Assembly: GCF_002979655.1 (NCBI RefSeq)
Contig: NZ_PCPG01000001.1
Location: 1-64,000 of the forward strand
Direction: 5' to 3'
DNA length: 64,000 nt
DNA from: Microbacterium sp. MYb45
Lineage (GTDB): Bacteria; Actinomycetota; Actinomycetes; Actinomycetales; Microbacteriaceae
The notes under the pieces were generated by a model, which did no database searches, was not told the origin of the DNA, and saw only the letters and a list, made by a program, of their open reading frames with translations. This document shows, in pieces, positions 49,653-59,300 of the stretch; within the stretch, counting starts at the first letter, position 1, and each line of letters starts with the position of its first letter. Made by a program: the position numbers and the translations under genes.

Positions 49653-50690
49653 GTGACCCCAGAGCATCCGACAGAGACGTCGGCACGTCGTCGTGAGCCT
49701 TCGATGGAAGACGTCGCCCGCGAGGCCGGCGTCTCCGGACAGACGGTCTCCCGCGTCGTGAACGCCAGGGGATACGTCGGTGCCGCCACCCGCGAGCGCG
49801 TCGAAGCCGCGATGCAGAGCCTCGGCTACCGCCCCAACAGCGCAGCCCGCGCGTTGCGGTCAGGGCGATTCCGCACGATCGGCGTCGTGATGTTCTCGTT
49901 CAGCTCCTACGGCAACCAGCGCACGCTCGACGCGATCGCGGTGCGCGCCGCCCAGCTCGGCTACGCGCTCACCCTCATCCCCGTGGAGTCGAGTGCCGGC
50001 GAGACCGTGGCCGGTGCGTTCCGGCGCCTGGAGGAGCACGCGGTCGACGGGATCATCATCGTGATCGAGGCACACCAGCTCGACGAGGCCGATATCGAGA
50101 TCCCCGATGCCCTGCCCGTGGTGTTCGTCGACTCCAACCGCGGCGAGACGCTGCCGTTCGTCGACACCGACCAGGCGCAGGGTGCGCGGCTGGCGACCGA
50201 GCATCTGCTCGAACTCGGACACGACACGGTGTGGCACGTCACCGGTCCCGCGCGCTCGTACTCCGCGGAACGGCGTCGCGATGCCTGGCGGGAGACGCTC
50301 GAGAAGCACCGACGCCCGGTGCCGGAACCGTTGCAGGGCGACTGGTCCGCCGCGTCGGGGTACGAGGCGGGTCTCCGGCTCCGCGAGATGGACGGCGTCA
50401 CCGCGGTGTTCGTCGCGAATGACCAGATGGCGATCGGCGTGCTCCGCGCGTTCCGGGAGGCCGGATGCGAGGTGCCGGGCGATGTGAGCCTCGTCGGCTT
50501 CGACGGGTTGCCGGACGCCGCGCAGCTGTGGCCGCCACTGACCACGGTGCAGCAGCATCCGGAGCGGGTCGGGGCCCTCGCGGTGGATGCGTTGCTCGCC
50601 GAGCTCGACGGCAGCGGGCGTCAGCAGACGCCGCTCGTGAGCACCGAGCTGGTCGTGCGGGAGAGCACGGCGCCGCCGCGAAAACGCTGA
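49653..50690 (+). CDS. LacI family transcriptional regulator
   Basis: A 345-residue repressor: N-terminal LacI helix-turn-helix PSMEDVAREAGVSGQTVSRV with hinge YRPNSAARALRSG, then a periplasmic-binding-like effector domain (TIGVVMFSFSSYGNQ, HAVDGIIIVIEAH, FVANDQMAIGVLRAF, SLVGFDGLPDAAQLWPPLTT). The GTG at 49653 is used because AGGGGA lies 9 nt before it; an ATG at 49635 inside the operator is the alternative. Divergent from the galactoside operon, which it almost certainly represses in the absence of sugar. Confidence 0.9.
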   Translation: MTPEHPTETSARRREPSMEDVAREAGVSGQTVSRVVNARGYVGAATRERVEAAMQSLGYRPNSAARALRSGRFRTIGVVMFSFSSYGNQRTLDAIAVRAAQLGYALTLIPVESSAGETVAGAFRRLEEHAVDGIIIVIEAHQLDEADIEIPDALPVVFVDSNRGETLPFVDTDQAQGARLATEHLLELGHDTVWHVTGPARSYSAERRRDAWRETLEKHRRPVPEPLQGDWSAASGYEAGLRLREMDGVTAVFVANDQMAIGVLRAFREAGCEVPGDVSLVGFDGLPDAAQLWPPLTTVQQHPERVGALAVDALLAELDGSGRQQTPLVSTELVVRESTAPPRKR

Positions 50691-50706
50691 GCGCTCGCGC
50701 TCAGCG
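50685..50706 (-). terminator. Rho-independent-like terminator overlapping two stop codons
   Basis: CGCTGAGCG (50685-50693) and CGCTCAGCG (50698-50706) form a 9-bp stem with a CTCG loop. The stop codons of both convergent genes lie in the stem. On the minus strand it is followed by TTTT, giving a proper terminator for the membrane-protein gene. Confidence 0.8.
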
Positions 50707-51054
50707 CCAGATCGCAGCGATGGCGGCGTTGGCGGCGGTGAGGATGCCGACGAGCCAGAACACCGCCGGGGGGATGGCTGCTCCGCGGCGCTGACGGCCC
50801 AGACCGATTCCGAGGAGCGCACCGATGACGAGCAGGATCACGAGCTTGACGCCGATCTTGACGTAGTTGAGCTCGTACGAGATTCCCCAGGGGGCGGCGA
50901 GAGCGAGGCCGGCGACCGCGGCGATCGCCATGCCGATGTTCATCAGACGCGTGAACTCGCGCTTGCCGCCGAACGCCTGGACCGCCCACGCTCCGAAGAG
51001 CACGGCGAAGCCGATGAGGTGGACGAACAGCACGATGTGGCGCAGAGTCTCCAT
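50701..51054 (-). CDS. Small integral membrane protein of unknown function
   Basis: A 117-residue protein with about four hydrophobic segments (METLRHIVLFVHLIGFAVLF; a second near GMAIAAVAGLALAAP; KIGVKLVILLVIGALLGIGL; FWLVGILTAANAAIAAIW). His and Arg at the N-terminus and a YVKIGVK motif recall small quinol/haem-type membrane proteins, but no function can be assigned. TACGGT (51066-51061) lies 6 nt before the ATG. It follows ribH by 71 bp on the same strand but has its own promoter-like box. Confidence 0.7.
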   Translation of the reverse strand: METLRHIVLFVHLIGFAVLFGAWAVQAFGGKREFTRLMNIGMAIAAVAGLALAAPWGISYELNYVKIGVKLVILLVIGALLGIGLGRQRRGAAIPPAVFWLVGILTAANAAIAAIWR

Positions 51055-51125
51055 GCCCTCACCGTAGGAGGTACGGGTCGGTCTGCGCTAGCAAGGCCAG
51101 GCTGACCTGCGCGGTGGGGCCCGTC

Positions 51126-51599
51126 TCAGCCGCGCAGTTCGCGGACGACGAGGGCGGTGCGCAGTGCCGCGTCCGCCGCCTCGGCGCCCTTGTCTTCCTT
51201 GGAGCCTTCCAGGCCCGCGCGGTCGAGACCCTGCTGCTCGTCATCGAGGGTCAGCACGCCGAACCCGACCGGCTTGCCGGCGTCGAGCGCGACGCGGGTG
51301 AGGCCGTCGGTGGTCGCTGCCGACACGTACTCGAAGTGCGGGGTGCCGCCGCGGATGATGACGCCGAGCGCGACGACCGCATCGGCGCCGCCGGCGAAGG
51401 CGGCCTGTGCAGCGAGAGCGAGCTCGAACGAGCCGGGCACCCGCACGAGGCGATGCGAGGCCTGCGCCTCGTTCAGCACGCGTTCCGCGCCGGCGATCAG
51501 GCCGTTCGAGATGGTCTCGTGCCAGGTACCGGCGACGATCACGACGTTCAGGCCGCGTCCATCGATGTCGCCGGTCTCGGGTGCTCCTGCGCCGCTCAT
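51126..51599 (-). CDS. ribH: 6,7-dimethyl-8-ribityllumazine synthase
   Basis: A 157-residue lumazine synthase, which condenses 5-amino-6-ribitylaminouracil with 3,4-dihydroxy-2-butanone 4-phosphate. VVIVAGTWHETISNGLIAGA, VRVPGSFELALAAQAAFAGG, VVALGVIIRGGTPHFEYVS and GVLTLDDEQQGLDRAG are the substrate-binding segments; the His of HFEYV is the catalytic proton carrier. ATGA overlap with ribBA. Last gene of the riboswitch-controlled operon. Confidence 0.96.
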   Translation of the reverse strand: MSGAGAPETGDIDGRGLNVVIVAGTWHETISNGLIAGAERVLNEAQASHRLVRVPGSFELALAAQAAFAGGADAVVALGVIIRGGTPHFEYVSAATTDGLTRVALDAGKPVGFGVLTLDDEQQGLDRAGLEGSKEDKGAEAADAALRTALVVRELRG

Positions 51600-52864
51600 T
51601 TCTCGTCCTTCCCGTGGGCGAGCGCCTCTGCGAGTTCCGCTTCGCCGATGATGTGACCCATCCGGTCACGCTTGGTCTCCAGGTACTGATGGTTGTTCGG
51701 TCCGACGCCCACGATCAGGGGGACCTGCTCGATGACGTCGAGTCCCAGCTCGCGCAGCTGCTCCACCTTGTCGGTGTTGTTCGTCAGCAGCCGCACCTTC
51801 GACACGCCGAGATCGGCGAGGATGCCCGCTGCTGCGGCATAGTCGCGCGCGTCGGCGGGCAGGCCGAGGGCGAGGTTCGCGTCGACCGTGTCGAGGCCCT
51901 CCTCCTGCAGGCTGTATGCCCGCAGCTTGTTGATGAGGCCGATGCCGCGTCCCTCGTGACCGCGCATGTAGATGACGACGCCGCCCTGCTTCTCGATCGC
52001 ATCGAGCGCCGAATCCAGCTGCGGGCCGCACTCGCACTTCAGCGAGCCGAACGCCTCGCCGGTCAGGCATTCCGAATGCACGCGGACGAGAGCCGTCTCG
52101 CCGAGTTCTCCCGAGACGACGGCGATGTGGTCGGTCCCGGTGACGCGGTCCTTGTAGGCGAGGAACCGGAAGGTCCCGTGGGTCGTCGGCACCGTGGCGT
52201 CGGCACGCAGGCTCACTCGGCGCCCGCGATGCGCCGAGGGCGTGGCGCCTTCGGGGTCGATCTCGTTGAGGTGCGCGATGAGCTGCTCGATCGTGATGAC
52301 CGGCACACCGTCGCGAGCGCCCAGTTCGATCAGCCCGGGCAGGCGCATCATGCTGCCGTCTTCCGCGACCACCTCGGCGATCGCGCCGACCGGACGCAGG
52401 CCCGCGAGTTTCATCAGCTCGACGGCGGCTTCGGTGTGACCACTGCGCTCGCGCACGCCACCGTCGACGGCGCGCAGCGGCAGGACATGGCCCGGACGGA
52501 TGATGCTCGTCGCCGTCGAACCCGGGTTCGCCAGCACGTTCAGCGTGTGCGCGCGGTCGTGGGCGCTGATGCCGGTGGTCACGCCCTCGGCCGCGTCCAC
52601 ACTCACGGTGTACGCCGTCGAGCGAGCGTCTTCGCTGGCGGCCACCATCGGCGGCAGGTTCAGGTGGTCGGCGAGGTCGGTCGGCATCGGGGCGCAGATG
52701 AAGCCGGACGACCAGCGCACCGTCCAGGCCACCCACTCGGGCGTGGCGAGCTCGGCCGACAGGATCACGTCGCCTTCGTTCTCGCGGTTCTCGTCGTCGG
52801 CGACGAGCACGGGGCGCCCGGCGCGCAGCGCCTCCAGGGCCTCGGCGATCGTGGAAAGGCTCAT
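51596..52864 (-). CDS. ribBA: Bifunctional DHBP synthase / GTP cyclohydrolase II
   Basis: A 422-residue fusion. Residues 1-205 are 3,4-dihydroxy-2-butanone-4-phosphate synthase (DDENRENEGDVILSAE metal loop; RPGHVLPLRA; RSGHTEAAVEL). Residues about 210-410 are GTP cyclohydrolase II, with the zinc ligands in CLTGEAFGSLKCECGPQ, the RGHEGRGIGL loop and LLTNNTDKVEQL. It supplies both precursors of riboflavin. ATG 52864 overlaps the upstream riboflavin synthase stop by 4 bp. Confidence 0.96.
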   Translation of the reverse strand: MSLSTIAEALEALRAGRPVLVADDENRENEGDVILSAELATPEWVAWTVRWSSGFICAPMPTDLADHLNLPPMVAASEDARSTAYTVSVDAAEGVTTGISAHDRAHTLNVLANPGSTATSIIRPGHVLPLRAVDGGVRERSGHTEAAVELMKLAGLRPVGAIAEVVAEDGSMMRLPGLIELGARDGVPVITIEQLIAHLNEIDPEGATPSAHRGRRVSLRADATVPTTHGTFRFLAYKDRVTGTDHIAVVSGELGETALVRVHSECLTGEAFGSLKCECGPQLDSALDAIEKQGGVVIYMRGHEGRGIGLINKLRAYSLQEEGLDTVDANLALGLPADARDYAAAAGILADLGVSKVRLLTNNTDKVEQLRELGLDVIEQVPLIVGVGPNNHQYLETKRDRMGHIIGEAELAEALAHGKDEK

Positions 52865-53490
52865 CGCGAGCCTCCTTCCGGTGCGGCGCGGAACGCGAGC
52901 AGGCGCTCGACGTGGCGGGCGAGGATGTCGGTCTCGAGGTTCACGCGGTCTCCTACGGCACGGCTGCCGAGGGTCGTCGCGGCGAGGGTCTCCGGGATGA
53001 GCGAGACCTCGAACCAGGGGGAGGGGTCGGCGGGCTCGCTGACGGCGCTCACGGTCAGTGATGTTCCGTCGACGGAGATGGATCCCTTGTCGACCACGAG
53101 CGGGGCGAGGTCGGACGGCAGGCTGATGCGCAGGACGCTCCACTGGGCACCGGGTCGCACCTCGAGCACGTCGCCGACTCCGTCGACATGACCCTGCACG
53201 ATGTGTCCGCCCAGTCGTGCACCGACCGGCATGGCCTTCTCGATGTTGACGCGGGTGCCGACCGTCGCCGATCCGATCGCGGCGACGTCGAGCGTCTGCT
53301 TCATCACGTCGGTGTCGAAGGTGTCGGCAGTCGAGCCGACGACCGTGAGGCACACGCCCGAGACGGCGATGGACTCGCCGTGCACGGCATCCGCTGCGGC
53401 GCGCGGGGCCCGCACGGTCAGGCGCCAGCCGTCTCCCGCGGGCGCGATCGCGGTGATCTCGCCCATCTCCTCGATGATTCCGGTGAACAT
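52861..53490 (-). CDS. ribE: Riboflavin synthase, alpha subunit
   Basis: A 209-residue riboflavin synthase made of two homologous barrel halves. It begins MFTGIIEEMGEI; half one contains GESIAVSGVCLTVV and half two KGSISVDGTSLTVSAV, and GGHIVQGHVDGVG joins them. It dismutates two lumazines to riboflavin. The ATG at 53490 shares one base with the ribD stop (TGATG), so translation is coupled. Confidence 0.95.
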   Translation of the reverse strand: MFTGIIEEMGEITAIAPAGDGWRLTVRAPRAAADAVHGESIAVSGVCLTVVGSTADTFDTDVMKQTLDVAAIGSATVGTRVNIEKAMPVGARLGGHIVQGHVDGVGDVLEVRPGAQWSVLRISLPSDLAPLVVDKGSISVDGTSLTVSAVSEPADPSPWFEVSLIPETLAATTLGSRAVGDRVNLETDILARHVERLLAFRAAPEGGSR

Positions 53491-54536
53491 CAGGCGGCTC
53501 CGTTCTGGTTCTGAGGGTCTGTCGCTACTGCGGGGTGTGCGATGGCGAGCAGGTCGCGTCCGAGCGGGACCCACTCGTCGATCGTGAGGCGGCGCGCATG
53601 GTCGATCGACGCCACGCCGATGTCGCCGAGAGCGAGCTTGTCGCCGCCGAGCAGCACCGGCGCGATGTAGGCGAGCACCCGGTCGGCCAGGCCCGCCTCG
53701 ATGAAGGCGCTGGCCAGGGTCGGCCCGCCCTCGACGAAGACGCTCTGGATGCCGCGCGCGTGCAGATCGGCGGTCACCGTGCGCAGATCACGGGTGTCGT
53801 AGAAGAGCGGGGAGTGCGGATGGCGGTGCACCGCGGCGTCCGTCGGCGTCGGGCGCGAACCGATGACGACCGGGACGGGCTGGTGCGGCAGCAGATCGTC
53901 GCCGTCGCGGGCGGTGAGCGCCGGGTCGTCGGCGAGCACGGTGCCGGTGCCCACGACGATCGCGTCGGCGTCCGCGCGGCGGCGGTGCACGTCGGCGCGC
54001 GCGGCAGGCCCGGTGATCCACTGGCTCGAGCCGTCGGCAGCGGCAGCGCGGCCGTCGAGGCTCTGCGCCCATTTGACCGTGATGTGCGGGCGTCCCAACC
54101 GCTGCGCCATGAGCCAGCCCTCGATGAGCGCGTGCGCGGCGTCTGCCTGCTCACCCGATTCGACGTCGACGCCGGCGGCGCGCAGGCGGTCCGCTCCGCC
54201 TCCCGATTCGGCGCCGGGATCGTCGAGGGCGTACACGACCCGCGCGACACCTGCCTCGATGAGCGCGACGGCGCAGGGCCCGGTGCGGCCGGTGTGGTTG
54301 CAGGGCTCGAGCGTCACGACGGCGGTGGCGCCGCGGGCATCGCCCGGTGCGAGCTTCGACAGCGCGTCGACCTCGGCGTGCGGGGTGCCTGCTCCGTGAT
54401 GCCAGCCCTCGGCGAGGACCGTGCCATCGGGGGAGAGGATGACCGCGCCGACCTGCGGGTTCGCCCCACGGGGTCCGCGCGTGGCGAGCTGGAGCGCGCG
54501 ATCCATCGCGCTGCGCTCTGCCGCGTTCACTGCCAT
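53490..54536 (-). CDS. ribD: Bifunctional riboflavin deaminase-reductase
   Basis: A 348-residue enzyme. The N-terminal deaminase domain has zinc motif GTPHAEVDAL and EPCNHTGRTGPC; the C-terminal reductase domain has VKWAQSLDGRAAAADGSSQW, ITGPAARADVHRRRADADAI and the late VFVEGGPTLASAF. It carries out the deamination and reduction steps after GTP cyclohydrolase II. GAGGAGGA precedes the ATG. First gene of the operon, 66 bp downstream of the FMN riboswitch. Confidence 0.95.
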   Translation of the reverse strand: MAVNAAERSAMDRALQLATRGPRGANPQVGAVILSPDGTVLAEGWHHGAGTPHAEVDALSKLAPGDARGATAVVTLEPCNHTGRTGPCAVALIEAGVARVVYALDDPGAESGGGADRLRAAGVDVESGEQADAAHALIEGWLMAQRLGRPHITVKWAQSLDGRAAAADGSSQWITGPAARADVHRRRADADAIVVGTGTVLADDPALTARDGDDLLPHQPVPVVIGSRPTPTDAAVHRHPHSPLFYDTRDLRTVTADLHARGIQSVFVEGGPTLASAFIEAGLADRVLAYIAPVLLGGDKLALGDIGVASIDHARRLTIDEWVPLGRDLLAIAHPAVATDPQNQNGAA

Positions 54537-54602
54537 CCGTCGTCCTCCTCTGAGGCTCCGGGGTCAGACAGGGATGGCGGAACGGACGCACGCATGCGTC
54601 TC

Positions 54603-54741
54603 GTGCTGCCTCCCTTCCGGACTAGCGAGGTCTCCCTCGCATCACCGTCGGTCCCGGAATTCCACCGGATCGGCATCCCGATCTCTCGAGACGCTCGCGG
54701 ACTGTCACCGCCGGTTCGGATTCCCACCGACCCCGGAGCAC
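54603..54741 (-). promoter_or_regulatory. FMN riboswitch (RFN element)
   Basis: Read on the minus strand, the element starts GTGCTCCGGGGTCGGTGGGA, continues with CCGAACCGGCGGTGACAGTC, then GGTGGAATTCCGGGACCGAC, GGTGATGCGAGGG, and ends AGTCCGGAAGGGAGGCAGCA. These are the conserved helices of the RFN aptamer in order. It precedes ribD-ribE-ribBA-ribH. Actinobacterial RFN elements typically act on translation or by premature termination; no clear T-tract terminator follows here. Confidence 0.93.
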
Positions 54742-54753
54742 GTTGTTGCTCTG

Positions 54754-54759
54754 AGTGTA
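54754..54759 (-). promoter_or_regulatory. Probable -10 element of the riboflavin operon
   Basis: TACACT on the minus strand, about 12 nt upstream of the riboswitch 5' end, within the palindrome GAGTGTACTC (54753-54762). Confidence 0.4.
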
Positions 54760-54812
54760 CTCAACGCACCTGCGCGCATTTCATTCCAAGACATGGACCG
54801 GCAGGGCCGCGA

Positions 54813-55676
54813 TCACTTCAGCAGTCGAGAGAGACGGCGGTCGGCGAGCACCTTGCCGCCGGTCTGGCAGGTGGGGCAGTACTCGAGCGAGCGGTCGGCG
54901 AAGAACACGCTGCGGACGGTGTCGCCGCAGACGGGGCACGTCTCGCCGCGACGCGCATGCACCTGCATCCCGCGGCGCTTGGCATCCTTGAGGTCGGCGG
55001 GCGGCTTGCCCGATGCCTCGGCGACCGCTTCGGTCAGCGTCTCGCGCATCGCGTCGAACAGGCGGTCGATCTCGGCATCGTCGAGCTTCCCGGCGATCGC
55101 GTACGGCGACATCCGGGCGGCGTGCAGGATCTCGTCGGAGTAGGCGTTGCCGATCCCCGCGATCACCGCCTGGTCGCGCAGCAGCCCCTTGATCTGCATC
55201 CGCCGGTCCTCCAGCAGCCCGGCGAAGGCGTCGCGGTCGAAGGCGGAGTCGAGCGGGTCGGGCCCGAGCCGCTCGATGCCCGGCACCTCCTGCGGGTCGC
55301 GGACGACGTAGACGGCGAGCGACTTCTTCGTTCCGGCCTCGGTCAGGTCGAAACCGCTGTCGTCGTCGAGCGCGATGCGCAGAGCGATCGGCGACTTGCC
55401 GGGTTTGATGAGCGTCGTCGGCAGCGTCTCGTACCAACGCAGCCACCCCGCCTTCGCGAGGTGGAACACGAGGTGCAGCTCGTCGCCGCAGGACAGCACG
55501 ACGAACTTGCCGAGCCGGGCGGCGGCCGTGATCGTGGTGCCCTGCAACGCGGTGATCGGCGGATCGTAGGTCTTCAACGCGGCGATCGCCGCGACGCTGG
55601 TGCGGGTGATCGTGCGCCCCACGGCGCGGTCGGCGAGGAACGTGGTCAGGCCCTGGACTTCCGGCATCTCCGGCAT
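54813..55676 (-). CDS. Fpg/Nei family DNA glycosylase-lyase
   Basis: A 287-residue base-excision repair glycosylase. It starts MPEMPEVQ, giving the catalytic N-terminal Pro and Glu after Met removal. HLVFHLAKAGWLRW, the helix-two-turn-helix region LLRDQAVIAGIGNAYSDEIL and the C-terminal zinc finger CPVCGDTVRSVFF...CPTC are intact. MPEMPEVQGL-type N-termini mark a subgroup distinct from MutM (MPELPEVE). It removes oxidised bases and cuts the AP site; exact lesion preference is unknown. Confidence 0.9.
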   Translation of the reverse strand: MPEMPEVQGLTTFLADRAVGRTITRTSVAAIAALKTYDPPITALQGTTITAAARLGKFVVLSCGDELHLVFHLAKAGWLRWYETLPTTLIKPGKSPIALRIALDDDSGFDLTEAGTKKSLAVYVVRDPQEVPGIERLGPDPLDSAFDRDAFAGLLEDRRMQIKGLLRDQAVIAGIGNAYSDEILHAARMSPYAIAGKLDDAEIDRLFDAMRETLTEAVAEASGKPPADLKDAKRRGMQVHARRGETCPVCGDTVRSVFFADRSLEYCPTCQTGGKVLADRRLSRLLK

Positions 55677-55727
55677 GCCTTCATCCTGTCATCGGCCGCC
55701 GACACTGTCACCCGGTGGGCTCACTCC

Positions 55728-56291
55728 TCAGAGGATCGGCCAGTCCACCGGCGTGCGGTCGTCATCGTGCAGCAAGCCGGCGATCCAGCCGTCGTCTCGG
55801 CCACGCGGGCTCGTGAGCGCCTGGCGCTGCAGGCCTTCGTAGCGGAAGCCGAGCGCGCGGGCGGCCCGCGCCGAAGGGACGTTCCCGGCGACGGCCTGCC
55901 AGCGGATGCGGACGAGCCCGAGCTCGGTGAAACCCCAGTCGATCACGGCGCGTGCCGCTTCCGCGAGATGACCCTTGCCCCGAGCGGCCGGGGTCACCCA
56001 GTACCCGAGCTCGGCGGCCCCACCCGTGACGTGGGTGGCGATGCCGTGCAGACCGATCATGCCCACGAGCTCGTCGCCGGCGTACATGCCCCAGACGGCC
56101 TCCGAGCCGTCGGCCCACGACCCCGCGACGAGACGCACGAAGTGCTCGGCATCCTCGCGGTTGTACGGGCTCGGAACCGTCGTCCAGCGCGCGATCTCCG
56201 GATCCTGGCACGCCTCCGTGATCGCATCGATGTCCGCCTCCGTCGGTGCATGCAGGACGAGACGTTCGGTGGTCAGGGCGACGGATTCCAT
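55728..56291 (-). CDS. GNAT acetyltransferase (RimJ/RimL type)
   Basis: A 187-residue single-domain GNAT enzyme: TERLVLHAPTEADIDAITEA, GMIGLHGIATHVTGGAAELG, the acetyl-CoA region VTPAARGKGHLAEAARAV and a final V-x-x-N-xxSxRAARALGF motif typical of the protein/antibiotic-acetylating RimJ/RimL branch. TAGGCT (56303-56298) lies 6 nt before the ATG. Divergent from mfd. Substrate unknown. Confidence 0.85.
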   Translation of the reverse strand: MESVALTTERLVLHAPTEADIDAITEACQDPEIARWTTVPSPYNREDAEHFVRLVAGSWADGSEAVWGMYAGDELVGMIGLHGIATHVTGGAAELGYWVTPAARGKGHLAEAARAVIDWGFTELGLVRIRWQAVAGNVPSARAARALGFRYEGLQRQALTSPRGRDDGWIAGLLHDDDRTPVDWPIL

Positions 56292-56370
56292 CCCGACAGC
56301 CTATTGAGGTGAGCCCCCTCGGAACGAGCGGGCGGGCCGGAGTGTCGGCGGGCGCGACTAGTCTTGTCCG

Positions 56371-59300
56371 GTGACTGTTCCGGGGATTCTGCGCGCCTTG
56401 GAAGAGGCGTCTCTGTACCGTGACGCTCTGAAGTGGGCGCACACCGATGCCGACCTCGGTCTGGTCGACGGGCTCGATGCGCCGGCGCTCGCCGGTCTGC
56501 TCGGCAAGCGCGCGGCGGCGGGGCATCCTCCCGCCCTGCTCGCGGTCGTCCCCACCGGGCGCCGCGCCGAGAGCCTGGCGCTGGCGATGCATGCCTACCT
56601 GCCCACGGCCGACATCCTGACGTTCCCGGCCTGGGAGACGCTGCCGCACGAGCGCCTGAGCCCCAGCGTCGACACGGTGGGCCAGCGCCTGCAGACACTG
56701 CGCCGCATCGCGGAGTGGTCCGGTGACCACCCGCTCGTGATCGTCGCCTCCGTGCGCGCGGCGCTGCAGCCGATCGCGGGCAACCTCGGGGAGATCGCGC
56801 CGCTCGAACTCTCCGTCGGCAGCAGGGGCAACGAGCTCGACCGCGTGGTCGAGCAGCTCGTGGAGCGCGCATACTCCCGTGTCGACATGGTCTCCCGCCG
56901 TGGCGAGTTCGCCGTGCGCGGCGGCATCCTCGATGTCTTCCCTCCCGTCTCGGAGCACCCGTTCCGCATCGAGTTCTTCGGCGACGAGATCGACCAGATC
57001 CGCGCCTTCTCCGTCGCCGATCAGCGCTCGCTCCCCGGCGACGTGCCCGGCGTCGACCTGCCGCCGAGCCGCGAGCTGCTGCTGACCGCCGATGTCCGCG
57101 ATCGCGCGCGGGAGCTGATCGAGGGATTCCCGGCGATCAGAGGGATGCTCGAGAAGATGTCCGAGGGCATCCCGGTCGAGGGCATGGAATCGCTCCTGCC
57201 TGCGGTCGCGGGGCCGCTGAAGTCCCTGGCCGAGTATCTGCCGGCGGGGGCCGCGACGGCCGTCGTCGATCCCGACCGCTCCACCGCGCGTGCGATCACG
57301 CTGGGTGACACGAACCGCGAGTTCCTCGATGCCGCCTGGAGCGCGGCCACCTCTGGTGCGTCGGCGCCCATCGACCTCGGGGCCGGCGACTTCCTCACGG
57401 TCGCCGAACTGCGCGAGGTCGTGCGCGACCGGGGTGGCGTCTGGTGGCAGCTGAGCCCCTTCGGCATCAGCGTCGGCGACGGCGACGCGGCTTCCGACAC
57501 GGATGCCGCCACCCTCGGTGCCGCCATCATCCCGTCGTTCCACGGCAACGTCGACGGGGCGATCTCGTTCGTCGAGGCCAAGGTCACCGACGGCTGGCGG
57601 GTCGTGGTGATCGCAGCCGGAAGCGGCCTGGTCGACCGTGCACGCGATGTGCTGTCCGATCGCGGCCTCGCGGCCCGCGTCGTCGAGAGTCTCACGGATG
57701 CGCCAGAGGCCGGTGTCGCGACCCTGGTCATGGGGTCCGTCGAAGCCGGATTCCAGGTGCCGGAGGCGAAGCTCGCCGTCCTCACCGACAACGAGTTCTA
57801 CGGACGCACGATCGGTGGCGACCAGCGGGTCGTCAAGAAGCTCGCCTCGCGGCGCAAGAACGTCGTCGACCCCTTGCAGCTGAAGCAGGGCGACTTCGTG
57901 GTGCACGCCACGCACGGCATCGGGCGGTTCGTCGAGATGACGCAGCGCGAGGTGTCCACCGGTGGACGCAACGCCACCAAGTCCGTGCGCGACTACCTCA
58001 TCCTCGAATACGCCCCCTCCAAGCGCGGCTACCCCGGCGACAAGCTGTATGTGCCCACGGATCAGCTCGACTCCCTCTCGAAGTATGTCGGCGGCGAGGC
58101 CCCGACCCTGTCGAAGATGGGCGGCAGCGACTGGTCGCAGGCCAAGGGCAAGGCCCGCAAGGCGGTGCGCGACATCGCCGTCGAGCTCGTGAAGCTGTAC
58201 TCCGCGCGCATGAGCGCCAAGGGCCATGCCTTCGGCCCGGACACGCCTTGGCAGCGCGAGTTGGAGGAGGCGTTCCCGTTCGCGGAGACGCAGGACCAGT
58301 TGCAGACGATCGACGAGATCAAGGCCGACATGGAGCGGCCGATCCCGATGGACCGGCTGCTCTCCGGCGACGTCGGCTTCGGCAAGACCGAGGTCGCCGT
58401 GCGCGCGGCGTTCAAGGCGATCCAGGACGGCAAGCAGGTCGCGATGCTCGTGCCGACGACGCTCCTGGTGAAGCAGCACATGGAGACGTTCACCGAGCGC
58501 TTCGCCGGTTTCCCGGTCAAGGTGCGCGCGCTGTCGCGCTTCCAGACCGACAAGGAAGTCCGGCTCACGCTCCAGGGACTGCTGGAGGGGTCGGTCGACA
58601 TGATCATCGGCACCCACCGCATCCTCACGGAAGGGGTCATCTTCAAGGATCTCGGCCTGATGATCATCGATGAGGAGCAGCGGTTCGGCGTCGAGCACAA
58701 GGACGCGCTGAAGAAGCTGAAGACCAACGTCGACATCCTCGCCATGAGCGCCACCCCCATCCCGCGCACGCTGGAGATGGCGGTCACGGGCATCCGCGAG
58801 ATGTCCACGCTCGCGACGCCGCCCGAGGACAGGCATCCGATCCTGTCGTTCGTCGGCCCCCGCAGCGACAAGCAGATCGCCGCGGCCATCCGGCGCGAGA
58901 TCCTGCGCGAGGGGCAGGTCTTCTTCGTGCACAACCGCGTGCAGTCGATTCAGCGCGTCGCGGCGCAGTTGGCGGAGCTCGTGCCCGAAGCGCGCATCGC
59001 CGTCGCCCACGGGCAGTTGGGTGAGCACCAACTGGAGCAGGTCGTCGACGACTTCTGGGAGCGCAAGTTCGACGTGCTCGTCTCGACCACGATCATCGAG
59101 ACCGGCCTCGACATCTCGAACGCGAACACGATCATCATCGACCGCGCCGACAAGTACGGCCTCAGCCAGCTGCACCAGCTCCGCGGTCGGGTCGGGCGAG
59201 GGCGTGAGCGGGCGTACGCGTACTTCCTCTACGACGAGATGAAGCCGCTCTCCGAGACCGCCGCCGACCGGCTGCAGACGATCGCGGTCAACAACGAGCT

